DNA from: Lepas anatifera
Taxonomy: Eukaryota > Arthropoda > Thecostraca > Lepadidae
Assembly (NCBI GenBank): GCA_034440635.1
Contig: JAOTON010002228.1
Coordinates: 100,001-164,000, forward strand
Reading direction: 5' to 3'
DNA length: 64,000 nt
The translations under genes were made by a program, and so were the position numbers. The notes beneath the pieces are model-generated. The model was not told the origin of the DNA. It saw nothing but the letters and a program-made list of their open reading frames with translations, and ran no database searches. Numbering within the stretch: position 1 is the first letter of the stretch; each line of letters begins with the position of its first letter. This document shows positions 21,548-31,900 of the stretch, piece after piece.

Positions 21548-22004
21548 TTCTAACCCTTGCGCCGGTTGGGGGGTTTGTTTGAACACCCCCTCGGGTTTTA
21601 CCGGCGTAACGAAAAAACGGCATGCGCAAAACGCCGCCGTACTTGGCACACTTTATCCTTGATCAATTCCACAGCTTTTCCCAAAATTTTAAGGTTGGGT
21701 CCAGTACTCAGGTGACAAGTGCAGGTTAAGTGACTTCACTTCCAAAAATGTTTAAGGCGTCATAAGTAAGAAAGGGGGAATCTATCGGATTGAAACTGAT
21801 ACCACATACCTTACAGGCCTTACAAGTACTACAACATATATTCCAGGATTTTTCATATCGATGACCTAAGGTCAGGTACGGAGCATGACCTCTCCGTTGG
21901 AAATACATGGGAAAACAAAAATTGGGCTGTATTTGTGTAGATAAAGCTGCTAATACCTTCCTATTCTCTAAATCGTAGCAACCTCGGCTCCTTTCTAGGT
22001 TAAT
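21548..22004 (+). mobile_element. repeat family R1, third copy, interrupted by pogo insertion
   Basis: Starts with the TGTTTGAACACCCCCTCGGG palindromic end and follows 18280-18720 and the complement of 1400-1860 closely, up to TCTAGGTTAAT. There the TA of the pogo-type element begins. The continuation on the far side of the pogo element was not recognised. Confidence 0.7.
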
Positions 22005-22189
22005 TAGGGGAAGTTGGGTGTATTGCGCCCGCTTAAGGAAAAACGCTTGTGGTTGGCCGTATGTGCAGTTTTAGGTGATGCAAAGACTTATATCATAAAG
22101 CCTGATCATTTCTACACAATTTGAACGCATTCCCAGACCTGAATATCACAAAGTTTTATAGCAAGTTCGAATTTGGTAAACCATTGCAA

Positions 22190-22262
22190 AGGGCGCATTT
22201 AGGTCAGGTATACTGTTAATTGCGCCAGGGGAGGGGGCGCAATTACTTCTAATTGCGCCCTA
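22190..22262. promoter_or_regulatory. left subterminal GGGCGCAAT motif cluster of pogo element
   Basis: GGGCGCATTTAGG, AATTGCGCC, GGGGCGCAATTAC and AATTGCGCCC occur within 75 bp, repeating the inner part of the terminal repeat in both orientations. The matching cluster at the other end is at 25541-25600 and 25926-25950. These are likely transposase-binding sites. Confidence 0.6.
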
Positions 22263-22672
22263 TGAATAAGCACTGTGCAGTTACGAAATAAGTTAGGAAA
22301 TAGCAAAGCGACAGTAATAAATAAGTCAGGATTGAGTGAAGTTTCCGATTAGCCTGCATCACACGTCTTCAGAATAATGCGTGCAAATACTGTGACGATC
22401 TATGTTTGTCGGAATTATCGGCTTATCAACTGCCAGGGTCATATCGGCTGGAGTATGCACATGACCACTGGAATATAGGAGGAAGCGAGTCAGTCCGAAC
22501 TGCAGTAGGTATATTGTGTGATATACCAACTTTCAAACGAAGGTAGCCTCATGCACCATGCATACCTAATGCATCCAACATCATGCAGCACGCTACCTTT
22601 AACGAGTCACCTGCACCCATCGCATCGTGCCACGATCGATGATCGTGGTGGTAAGCAGGTATGAACACTTAA

Positions 22673-22912
22673 AAACGTAGAACAAGAACATAACCTCGAT
22701 TGACCTGTCACGAACGTTTGCTAAATTGCAAAAGCTACATACAAAAACAGACGGATCGCCACCAGAGCAGGCCTGGTGGCACCGCTGCAGACTAAACGTA
22801 GAACACGAACATAACCTGATCAACCTTTCGAGAACATTTGCTTACTTGCAAAAGTCACAGATAAAAGCAGATGACCCTCCACCAGAGCAGGCCTCGTGGC
22901 ACCACTGTTGAC
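22673..22912 (-). repeat. about 120-bp tandem duplication of the transposase 3-prime end
   Basis: 22673-22792 and 22793-22912 are direct repeats, diverged by roughly a fifth by eye. The upstream unit encodes the last PHD residues and stop of the transposase. The downstream unit encodes a second version, CHQACSGGDPSVFVCSFCN, after the stop codon, so the final PHD segment exists twice. Confidence 0.8.
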
Positions 22913-25102
22913 ACTTGCTACACTGCAGCCATATTTCGTTCACCCCAACCACCGATTCTCCGCAGAAAATGCAGATGTCAACTGGATGAGATACCTTTTG
23001 CTTTCTTGGAGTCTTCGCTTTCTTCTTTCCTCTTTTCTCTCTTCCAGCCGTGTTTTTCTCTTTTTCAACCAGCGCTCGCTTTACTGGTGAGCTTGTCAAG
23101 ATCACGGATCGCTGGCTCTTGACACGTCTTTTGACCTCCCTTGGGGTAGGTTTCGGCACAGACAATATCTCATTAAGGATTTCTGATGTCACTGGGACCT
23201 TGCCTGACGACGTGGCTTCCATCAGAATCTGAGCGATGTGGGAAACTTGCCTTCGCTGGGCCTCCTCTGCTGGCATTTCCAATTCCGGTGGGGCCCCAGT
23301 ATCAACAGTGCCGTTGCTGCAGGATGGGAGGGTACCATCACCATGCCCATGCACACAGTCTCCGTCACACTTTGCACCAGCATTACTCTCATCTCCAAGA
23401 GATTTTCCTTTGGCACCAGAAACGTCACCCTGTGCTGTTACAGCTTCACCCATGGCATCGGCACGGTCTCTCGCAGTCTCTTCGTCCTCGGTGGCGCCCC
23501 TCTCAGGAGCATCTCCCTGCGAACCTGCATCATCATCCTGAGCACCGGTGCCGTCTTGAACTGTTCGATCCGCCAGTACGTGGATAGCCGCCACAAAGTC
23601 TTCATCGGAGAATACCTGATCGTCAAACGGCATGATGCCGGAGGCCTTGAAGCCATTTACAGCGTTCCTTGGTGCCGCTGCTTTGAGGTACGCGGCACCG
23701 AACACCTCGGAGACTTGGTGCTGGGTCACCCTTTGGCCTGGGTTCTTCCGCAGCCACCTGTGGATCTCGTCTTTGTACCACGTCTTCAATGGACCAAAGA
23801 CTGCGACGTCCAGCGGCTGCAGTCTGTGTGACGTGTGTGGAGGCAGGGTGAGGATCTCCACCCCACTCTCCTCGCACAGCGTTAGAGCCTCGATGGACAC
23901 GTGGCTGGTGTGGTTGTCCACGATGAGGAGTACTCTGTTCTTCACTGTTGCTCCCGTCACCTTGATAAAGTGACGCAGCCACTCCACGAACGTGTCCTTC
24001 GTTGCCCATCCACTGTCTGATGTTGCAAAAATTGTTCCAGGGGGCACTCCTCGTTTCAGGGACTCATTCATACGCTTCCTCGCGAAGATGAGCTGGGGAG
24101 GGATGAACACACCAGCTGCATTGCAGCAGCAAACAGCTGTTGTAGTCTGCCCTTTCTCAGCGCTGGTCACAATGCCAACCTGGCGACTGCCCTTTCCAGC
24201 TAGAATCTTCCGGCCGGGCACGGTTGTGGGCACGCCAGTCTCGTCCATATTGTAAACGTGGGTCGGCCCGTACCCGTGTTTGTCATTCAGTTTCTCCAAG
24301 TTTTGGAAGAAGAGCTCGACCTCAGATCGTCTGAATCCCCCAAGTCGGGAGATACTCGTCGACTCCGGAGTCCGTACCCTTATCTCCGGGTGCCTCTTAA
24401 GGAATCTGGTTACCCAGTCGTGCCCGGCCATCTTCATATCCTTATCGAAGGGATGGTTGATGTTCATGAGTTCAGCAACATCAAATGCTAGTTTCCGCAG
24501 TTCCATGCGCGTTATTCCATAAAACGCAGAAGCCATGCTGAGGACGTGAGCTTTGAAGCGATCCTCGAACTCCGCACTGAAAACTGGTAGTCGTCCCTTT
24601 CTCCCTGGTCTCGGTGGCGACCCGATGGTGTTGCGCACTCGGCAGTGAAGGTGATCACGGAGTGTTGTACGTGGGATGCTGGAAGGGGAAAGGACAGTAT
24701 AAGGATATGTATCGTCATTTAAATGAATGTACTGCCGGATGTAAGGTCAATGCATGGCAACAACAAGGATGCAAGGATAGAAACTGGAAGGTAGAACATA
24801 AATACCCAGACTGAGAAATAAAAAATTATTCATTAGACATGTCAAGGAAAATGGAAGTCAATGCCATTCCAATTCCATCGGCCGTACCTTATACCCAAAT
24901 TCATTCAGTAATTTACATCTTCAACAAAACTTGTTTGAAGTGTCTGGGCTACCTGCAGAATAGATGGGATATCGTATGCCATAACTAGATCTGTAAATCG
25001 TTGTTACCTGAACTGCTGGCAAGCTTTCCGGATTGAGGATCCATTCTTGACAGCGTTCACTGCTCTGGTGAGTGCTTGAACGCTCCAAGTGGGTGGTGAC
25101 AT
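22842..25102 (-). CDS. pogo-type transposase with psq HTH and PHD finger (two exons)
   Basis: CDS on the minus strand: exon 1 25102-25008, intron 25007-24679 (GT...AG), exon 2 24678-22842, totalling 643 codons. The ATG at 25102 has A at -3. Exon 1 gives SVQALTRAVNAVKNGSSIRK; together with IPRTTLRDHLH at the start of exon 2 it forms a psq-type helix-turn-helix split by the intron (Ser codon AG|C). A CENP-B-like second HTH follows (WVTRFLKRHPEI). The DDE_1 catalytic core has Asp in YNMDETGV, Asp in LLIVDNHTSH and Asp in QPLDVAVFGPLK (35 residues between the last two, DD35D). A long acidic/Gly-rich linker and a basic KKKAKTPRKQK stretch precede a C-terminal PHD finger (CIFC, CSKC, H, C, CDFC). 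No stop or frameshift is present. Expected to cut and paste the 22007-25967 element. The PHD role (chromatin or histone binding) is inference. Confidence 0.92.
24679..25007 (-). other. intron of pogo transposase
   Basis: On the minus strand the donor CAG|GTAACA at 25007 and acceptor CTTTCCCCTTCCAG ending at 24679 bound a 329-bp intron. The splice interrupts the psq DNA-binding helix, and joining restores both the frame and the domain consensus. Confidence 0.88.
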
Positions 25103-25173
25103 TTTCTGGAAAGGATGTGTTTATAAGGTTAGGTATATCGGTATCATGAGTGAACACTGTACATGCATATCCG

Positions 25174-25360
25174 CATAGGCGCAGGAACTTTTTCAAGTTG
25201 GGGGGGGCAAGGGTTGTCGTCGGTTGCGGGTTACGGGTGACTCGACCATTTCTTTCCACCAAACAACATGCATCGGCTCGAAGTTGGGGGGGCACTGCCC
25301 CCACAGTCCGAAAGTGTGGGGGCAGCCGCCTCCATTGCCCCCACGATTCCTGCGCCTATG
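25174..25360. mobile_element. 187-bp hAT MITE
   Basis: Perfect inverted ends CATAGGCGCAGGAA...TTCCTGCGCCTATG flanked by the 8-bp duplication CATATCCG (25166-25173 and 25361-25368). It lies just upstream of the transposase exon 1 ATG and could affect its promoter. Confidence 0.92.
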
Positions 25361-25940
25361 CATATCCGTGAGGTATAGGCAGGTACAGAGGAGGATCCAG
25401 GATCCCAAGGGGCTGACCCCAAAACTCGCACGAATCAAAGTGCTTTGAAAGGTACCCGCTATAAAAAATACTGGTATCGGAGGAAAAACTTGAGAAACAT
25501 TGCTCTGCAAAGTACCTACGATTAATTTTCTGTCTTGCTAAATGCGCCCACCCCTCATTCAATTGCGCCCGCGGGCGCATTTACCCATGGCGCATTTGAA
25601 ATTTCTGAACGCAATCAAACATGGCTGCCTGTTGGAACAGGTTCTTCGCAGAAACGACCGGTAGAAGGCGGAAAATACACAAAAATATGCCTATTGTAAA
25701 ATGCAAGTCATCGCTCTCCCCCAAATATAATTGAGTTCTTATTTTTCGATATTATAAAACCCTAAATGTCGTAAGAAACCTAGTAATATATAAAAATCGC
25801 AGATTTTGCGGAGCTGTGACCTACCACCGATGGCTGTGCGACGGAAAGAGGAAGTACTTAGTGATGGAAACAAAATGGTAGTGCGTAAAATCAAATACCA
25901 CTTCAGGATTTCTGTGGAGGGTGGGGGGCGCAATTTGTCG
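25361..25940. promoter_or_regulatory. 5-prime region of pogo transposon, right subterminal repeats
   Basis: Contains GGAGGATCCAGGATCC near 25397 (a MITE-end-like word) and the GCGCC/GGGCGC cluster at 25541-25600, mirroring the left subterminal cluster. It should include the transposase promoter; no TATA box could be assigned. Confidence 0.5.
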
Positions 25941-26022
25941 CATGGGCGCAATACACCCAATTTCCCCTAAAGCGATTTAATGCATTTCTCGTGAAATTGT
26001 TTTAAGTTTGTAATTTTAAAGC

Positions 26023-26027
26023 AATGG
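26023..26027. repeat. target duplication AATGG (left) of the env-bearing LTR element
   Basis: AATGG sits directly before the left LTR and again directly after the right LTR (37171-37175). Confidence 0.95.
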
Positions 26028-26924
26028 TGTAACGAAAATTTATTAACTACTTCATTTTAATTACTAAATGACGCGATAATTAATGGTCCTCTAGTATGCA
26101 TATTCATTTCTCGTCCCCCTCCCATTATAAGTGCAGTCGCACTCAGACAAAGAGCTCTGCCAGTTATTGCGCAGTAGCCTGTCGGTTCATGACCACGGGT
26201 CCATCGTACGATGCACCCCAGCCAACGCCCTATGACGTATCGAACGCTCATTGGCTCACGAGATCTGACGCTGGTGTCACGCCACTGTCTGGCCTTGGAT
26301 TGCATCAGCATTTCATCAGCCTCCAGACCAGTGCATCGAACCATACTCAGTCGCCTATGACGTATTGTATTGTGATTGGTCGGCGTATGTAACCAAGCCT
26401 GCCGACTCGGCGTATATAAGGAGCGCTGAGCTAGCGTCCCTCAGAACAAGAGGAGAACATGAGAGGCAATGCAGTGAGAGTGTGTAGCAGACAGTTGCAG
26501 AGTTGCAGTGTTGCACCGTAGTACTAGGCCGTATTATGCCGAGTCAGCCCAGAACAGCTGAGAGACTTTAGAGAGACATGCAGAGACAGTGAGAGAAAGT
26601 GCAGTGACAGAGATACCTGTGTGTGTGCAAGGACAGCCACAGAGCAGATGTGAGTACAGACTGATGAGCTCAGCTCATAGTAAGGCAGACGCCCACAGTG
26701 CTGCAGAAGATAGCATGTCAGTAGAGTGATGAAGGACTTGTAAAGTCAAGTACAGACAAGAGAGTGTTGGAATTTTGGCTAAGTTGCATCACCTGTTCAC
26801 AACGCCAGGTGCAAATAAATCGACAATTAAGGAAACAACGTATCTTCGTCGAAATACGATCAGAGGTCCTACCAACTTGAAAACCATCATTCACAGCCAT
26901 ACCTAAGAGCACTTCTTGGTAACA
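26028..26924 (+). repeat. 5-prime LTR
   Basis: An 897-bp LTR starting TGTAACG and ending GGTAACA. It contains CCAAT-type elements (ATTGG at about 26250 and 26376), a TATATAA box at 26413-26419 and an AATAAA at 26814-26819, giving a U3 of about 420 bp and a long R. Short open frames inside it have no domain and are identical in both LTRs. Confidence 0.95.
26413..26419 (+). promoter_or_regulatory. TATA box of 5-prime LTR promoter
   Basis: TATATAA in a GC-flanked context, with an inverted CCAAT (ATTGG) about 40 bp upstream. Transcription would begin near 26440-26450. The same box is at 36659-36665 in the 3-prime LTR. Confidence 0.7.
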
Positions 26925-26932
26925 AAAAGATT

Positions 26933-26950
26933 TGGCGCTTCGTGACCCGG
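26933..26950 (+). promoter_or_regulatory. candidate tRNA primer-binding site
   Basis: TGGCGCTTCGTGACCCGG starts 8 bp after the LTR. TGG is the complement of a tRNA CCA end, and the position fits minus-strand priming. I cannot name the tRNA. A related word, TTGGATCTTCGTGACC, recurs at about 26994. Confidence 0.6.
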
Positions 26951-27686
26951 ATTGAATTACATCGGATCAAGTTACACTTCAAAAATTGCAAGTTTGGATC
27001 TTCGTGACCAACTTCAATTTTTTCTAAGCCACGAGACTTAGAAAACATCTTTGGACTTAGCCAGCCACCATCGACCATCCACACTCCTGTCAGTACTTCA
27101 TTTTGAGTCTAAGACACCAGAGACTCAACTTGTCAACAGAGACCCAACTACCGTCTAATTCACAAGATTCACCTCTACAAACACCCCTGGTACGAAAAAA
27201 TTTCATCTCTAAGTTCAAAAACGCCTACAAACGCCATCAACGTTTTTTTCCCAGTAGCCGACCATACGACTCCGCCGCCGCTATTACGCAATCATCCTGC
27301 ACTGCCGCGTGCCCCAGTGGTGACTCATAGAACAACGCCGCCGGCCGAGCCGTCCCCAAGGCCGCTGACTCACCCCAGCCGTCGAACTGCGCCACCCGCC
27401 CGCTACTAGAGGTCTACATAGAAAAAGAAGTGTCACCAAAATCCAACTTTAGTATATACAAACTATATATTTTTGGAATCCGCACAGTCTCAGGAATACT
27501 TCTATCTGGTTTTTAGAGCTCTACACGGGTTCTGAAAAATCTTCATCCAGCTTAAGTCTATCACAACTTCATCTAGAACTTCAAGTTTTCTTTAAGATTC
27601 ATCGACACCTCTACTAGTTCGTCAATTCTGCGAGTTATCAGCCGACTTCTCCACTTCAAACGTCGTCTACCTCCACTTCAGAAAAC

Positions 27687-27778
27687 AGTTTTTCAACGGT
27701 TCCAGCAGTTTTTCAACGCTTCAAGTTATTTTTCCACGCTACTAGAAATTTTTCGACGTCTCGAAAAATTTCTCAACA
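27687..27778 (+). repeat. 20-bp tandem motif in the untranslated leader, about 4.5 copies
   Basis: Units start at 27687, 27707, 27727, 27747 and (partial) 27767, each beginning with an A/T-rich RRTTTTTCNACG core followed by a variable 8-10 bp. They lie between the 5-prime LTR and gag, the same place as the Su(Hw) insulator repeats of Drosophila gypsy. Function is inferred only. Confidence 0.75.
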
Positions 27779-27834
27779 CAGCTGTTCATCGCCACCTGTG
27801 CTTCATACAGCAGCCAGCGCTTCAAAACTCACAA

Positions 27835-27840
27835 GTAAGG
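27835..27840 (+). promoter_or_regulatory. candidate major splice donor in leader
   Basis: ACAA|GTAAGG has a strong GTAAG donor match 83 bp upstream of the gag ATG. Joined to the acceptor ending at 33638 it would produce a subgenomic env mRNA starting immediately at the env ATG. Confidence 0.6.
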
Positions 27841-27917
27841 TGCTTCCTTGCCCTCTCCTTAAAAACTGTTGAATTTTCGTTAGCTAATTATACTTGTGTT
27901 GGAAATTGTTTAACAAC

Positions 27918-28850
27918 ATGGCTACTGCCGTTGAGCACACTTTGATTGATACTATGCGAGACATTTCGATGGAGATCCGAGTTCAAGGTCTAACACAACA
28001 TGTAAGATCATTTTCGGGAGAGAGCTCCAACAAATTTCATGATTGGGCTAGGGATATGGATTCAATCGCCTGCACCGCCGACGACAAGCGGATGGTAATT
28101 TTGGCAACCCGAACACTAAGTGGACCCGCAGGAAAATTTGCCTGCAGACTGCTCACTGAAAATCCAAATCTCAGATGGCTAGAACTAAGAAAAGAGTTGA
28201 GGGACAGATATAGCGATCTGAAAGATCCATACTGCGCACGCGAAAAGCTACAAAAAGTTAGGCAAAAGAAAGGCGAACTCATGCAAAATTTTGCCGAACG
28301 TCTCCAGGACGTTGCCAGTGAAGTTTTCGACAATCCCAATAGTGCTGATTCTCAGAGAACGTTGGTGGAAATCTTTCAGAAGGGTGTAAATGATGACCGA
28401 CTTGCGCGAGCATTGATCAGAAAGAAATTCACTTCACTGCAGGAAGCTGTCAAATTCGCGAGTGATGAGCAACAAACGGACCGAACCTTTGAGCTCTGCA
28501 GAGGTAAACTGGATGTAGAGGAACCAATGGACATAGATGTAGTTCGCAATGACGCCCAAGCTGATAGGATCGATAAGCTAGAGAAGTGTCTCTCGGATGT
28601 CGGCTCAAAAATTGACAAGTTAGCTAAAACAGTAGGCAAAAATCAAAGAGCTGGACCTCCCAGTCACAGTCAACCCCCACCTCGACGTCCATACCAGGGA
28701 CCACCTCAAAATCAACGCCATTTTCAGGCGCCCCCACAAACCATCGCCAGTTTCAACGTCAGCCTCAGCCCAGCCAATGGCAAAGGCGACCGCAAAATCA
28801 GCCCCATAGAACTCAGTTTCAGAGCCAACAAACTGCTCCGCCTGGTGTAG
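27918..28850 (+). CDS. gag: Gag, matrix/capsid portion
   Basis: The ATG at 27918 has a good context (AACAACATGG). 310 residues: an N-terminal helical region, then a retrotransposon Gag capsid domain (FHDWARDMDSI ... LRWLELRKELRDRYSD ... GELMQNFAERLQDVASEVFD ... IFQKGVNDDRLARALI), an acidic segment and a Pro/Gln/Arg-rich region. The frame ends at a TAG in 28848-28850, and the last roughly 40 residues differ in character from what precedes. The zinc knuckle lies in another frame (28904-28945). The discontinuity falls near the CCCCC run at 28731-28735. This may be programmed frameshifting, a base change specific to this copy, or a sequence error. Gag assembles the particle and binds genomic RNA. 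Confidence 0.88.
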   Translation: MATAVEHTLIDTMRDISMEIRVQGLTQHVRSFSGESSNKFHDWARDMDSIACTADDKRMVILATRTLSGPAGKFACRLLTENPNLRWLELRKELRDRYSDLKDPYCAREKLQKVRQKKGELMQNFAERLQDVASEVFDNPNSADSQRTLVEIFQKGVNDDRLARALIRKKFTSLQEAVKFASDEQQTDRTFELCRGKLDVEEPMDIDVVRNDAQADRIDKLEKCLSDVGSKIDKLAKTVGKNQRAGPPSHSQPPPRRPYQGPPQNQRHFQAPPQTIASFNVSLSPANGKGDRKISPIELSFRANKLLRLV

Positions 28851-28993
28851 GATCAAATGAGCCGCCCCGCAGGTATCAATGGACCCATGATGGTCGCCCA
28901 ATTTGTGCATTTTGTGAGAAGGCCGGACATACCCAGAGAGTATGTAGAGCAAAACAAGCCTCATTTCCTGGCCCTCAGCAGCCGGAAAACTAA
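28731..28993 (+). CDS. Gag nucleocapsid portion (different frame from capsid, same frame as pol)
   Basis: A Gln/Pro/Arg-rich stretch followed by a CX2CX4HX4C zinc knuckle (CAFCEKAGHTQRVC, 28904-28945) and a short tail, ended by TAA at 28991-28993. It is the RNA-binding nucleocapsid of Gag. It has no start codon of its own and lies in the -1 frame relative to the capsid frame. pol continues in this same frame right after the TAA, so Gag-Pol synthesis would require passing this stop. Confidence 0.8.
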
Positions 28994-31900
28994 GTGGTCC
29001 ATCTGTTGTCGGGACCGAACAGACGGAAAACCCTAGATCCCAATGGTCCTAGGGATAACATCGCCAGAATTTTCATCAAACGTGACACCCCAATGTGTTG
29101 GATCTACCTTGGAAATCGTAAAGCGTACACTCTTGTAGACACAGGTGCTGATATTTCGATCGTGTCGCAGGAATTCTTTGACAAAATCTCATCCAAACAC
29201 GTTTCGGACTTCTCCAAAAATTGTGCCCCTCTTGAATCTGTCACTGGGCACAAGCTCAAAAACTTTGGCACAGCTACCCTACCAGTTGAAGTTTCAAAAT
29301 TCTGTCGCAAGTTCAAATTTCAAATCGTCAAAGGTCTAAAGCATGCTTGCATCTTAGGCAACGACTTTCTAAGTGAATTTGGAGTCAAGCTAGATTTTGG
29401 CAAGAAGACAATGAACATTCACAACAATTTGATCCCGTTGAGGCCCCAACATCTAAACTGTCAATCAGTCACCTCATTGGTAAGGCTACCGGAAAAGACA
29501 ACCATCCCAGCACAGTCGTACGTGGAAGTTCCAGCGTACGTGAACCGTGTGCAGCTGATTGATCAGGACTGCGCCATACAGCCATTGAGTAACACTCCCT
29601 ACTTCTGTGATGAACCTGGACTCATACTACTCAACTCAGTGAGTAGACCTAATGAAAAAGGTCACTTGCCAGCTGTGATTGTGAATACCACAACACGTGA
29701 TCACACGCTGCCGTCCAGACAAGTCATAGGACTTGCTGAGGTGCTAGATGCATCTGAAATCAACGCTGTTGAACAGAGTGAATCAAGTGAACCATCAGAA
29801 CCAAGTGCGCAGGTTAACGTAGCCTCAAAAGTAGAACTGGACCCTGCCATGAAAATTCAAAAAGCGGATCTGTCTCATGTCCCGGAACATCAGAAAAATC
29901 AAATTGAGCAACTGATTGAACGCAATTCGGATCTTTTTGCTAAAAGCGAGACTGATTTAGGCCGTACCGATCTGGTTACCATGAAAATCGACACTGGAGA
30001 CAATGCTCCGATCAAACAGCGACCCTACCGTCTGCCGTTTAGCCAAAGGCAAATGGTGGAAGATCACATTGATGAACTGCTAAAAGCAGGAGTCATTCAG
30101 CCAAGCCAGAGCCCCTGGGCAAGTCCCATAGTCATTGTAGACAAAAAGGATGGTGGAAAGCGCTACTGCGTAGACTACCGAAAACTTAACCAGATCACCG
30201 TCAAAAATAGCTACCCTCTTCCACGTATTGATGATATCTTAGCATCGCTTGAAGGATCACAGTACTTCACCTCTTTAGACCTGAAAAGTGGTTATTGGCA
30301 AATTGCCATGGCAGATCAGGACTCAATTGACAAAACTGCTTTTACATGTTTTTTGGGACTATATTCTTGGAATGTTCTACCTTTTGGATTGACAAATGCT
30401 CCTGCACTATTTTCGGAACTCATGAACAAAGTTTTGCAAGGCATACAACACAAATATGCCATCGCGTATATCGATGATGTCATCATATTCTCAAAAACGT
30501 TTGAAGAGCATCTAGAACACATCGAGGACGTGTTCAACAGGCTGCGTAAGGCAGGCCTCAAGCTGAAAATGTCGAAATGTGATTTCCTCAAACAGGAAGT
30601 GAAATATCTTGGTCATGTAGTTTCAGCAAGTGGCATTCAGCCAGACAAGTCTAAGGTAGAAGTCATTCGAGATCTCAAACCACCCACAACAGTGAAAGGT
30701 GTACGATCATTCATTGGTATGTGCTCCTATTATCGTAGGTTCATCCCAAACTTTGCGAAAATTTCGAAGCCTCTGACGGAATTGACAAAGAAAAACGCAC
30801 GCTTCCACTGGACCGACCAATGTCAGGAATCATTTGACACTTTGAGAGTAGTTCTGACAGATGCCCCCATTTTGGCCTATCCAGATACCGGAAAGCCGTA
30901 CAAATTGTACACTGATGCGTCAAACCATTCAATTGGAGCTGCCCTCGTTCAGGAAACTGACCAAGGTGAACGTGTGATACAATATTTATCACATCAGCTC
31001 AACAAATCTCAGCTCAATTGGCCTGTCATAGAAAAGGAAGGATACGCTATCGTATATGCCGTACAAAAACTCCGCCCCTATCTTCTAGGATCGAAATTTA
31101 CCATTATGACAGATCACAAGCCGTTGAAACATTTGTTCACTGCTGAAATGAGAAACCCCCGCATTCAACGCTGGGCTATTATTCTCGATGAATACGGTTG
31201 CGACATCCAATATGTCACCGGTAGACAGAATACCGTGGCTGATAGCCTCTCTAGATTGGAACCTCAGAGAGATGAACCCATGGATGTCAATATCATAGAT
31301 TCTGACCATGCACCCCGTGTTGAGTTGGATTCAACGGTAGAACCGTGCCCTTCTGATGAAAGTTCAGACCCAAAGGAGAAATTCCAGGAATTTCTCGCAA
31401 AGCATCCTGATTTAGAAACCCTCCAGAGCGAGGACGAAGAGATTCAAAAGATAATCAAAATGCTGAAAGACCCAACAGATCCAAATCATAGTGATGTTGC
31501 AAAACGCTATGTAGTGCTGGATAGTATACTGTATCGTATTACAGATACTTCGAAATGTACCCCTCATCCCGGTCTTCAACTGTGCATACCTAAATTTCGG
31601 CAGAAGCCGTTAGTTGAAGAAACTCATTCTGGTTATTTCGGAGGTCATCTAGGAATTGACAAAACGTATGACAAGCTTCGATCTCGTTATTACTGGTCTG
31701 GTATGTATCGTGACGTAGTGAATCATTTGAAAATTTGTGTAGCATGTAACATGCGGAAACTCAGAAAGCAACGACCACCCCTTCAGGACATGCAGATCCC
31801 GAAATATCCATTCGAAATGATAGCGATCGATACTTGTGGTCCGTTCCCTCAGAGTTACAATGGAAATAGGTTTATCATTAACATAGTTGATCTTTTTTCT

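Larger units (their letters stand above)
22007..25967 (-). mobile_element. autonomous pogo-type DNA transposon
   Basis: Terminal inverted repeats GGGGAARTTGGGTGTATTGC (left 22007-22031; right, inverted, 25943-25967) are flanked by TA on each side (22005-22006 and 25968-25969), the Tc1/mariner/pogo target. The only gene is an intact two-exon transposase on the minus strand. Several GGGCGCAAT words lie inside each end. A 187-bp hAT MITE has landed upstream of exon 1. Open coding frame, matching ends and intact TA target suggest recent activity. Confidence 0.92.

Noticed and set aside
26057..26392. Open frames of 95-98 codons on both strands inside the LTRs
   Set aside because: Both are present identically in each LTR, overlap each other in opposite directions, and have no domain. 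They are a by-product of U3 composition.
28994..29000. GTG as the start codon of pol
   Set aside because: Eukaryotic context; the frame simply follows an in-frame TAA, so recoding from Gag is more plausible than a GTG start.
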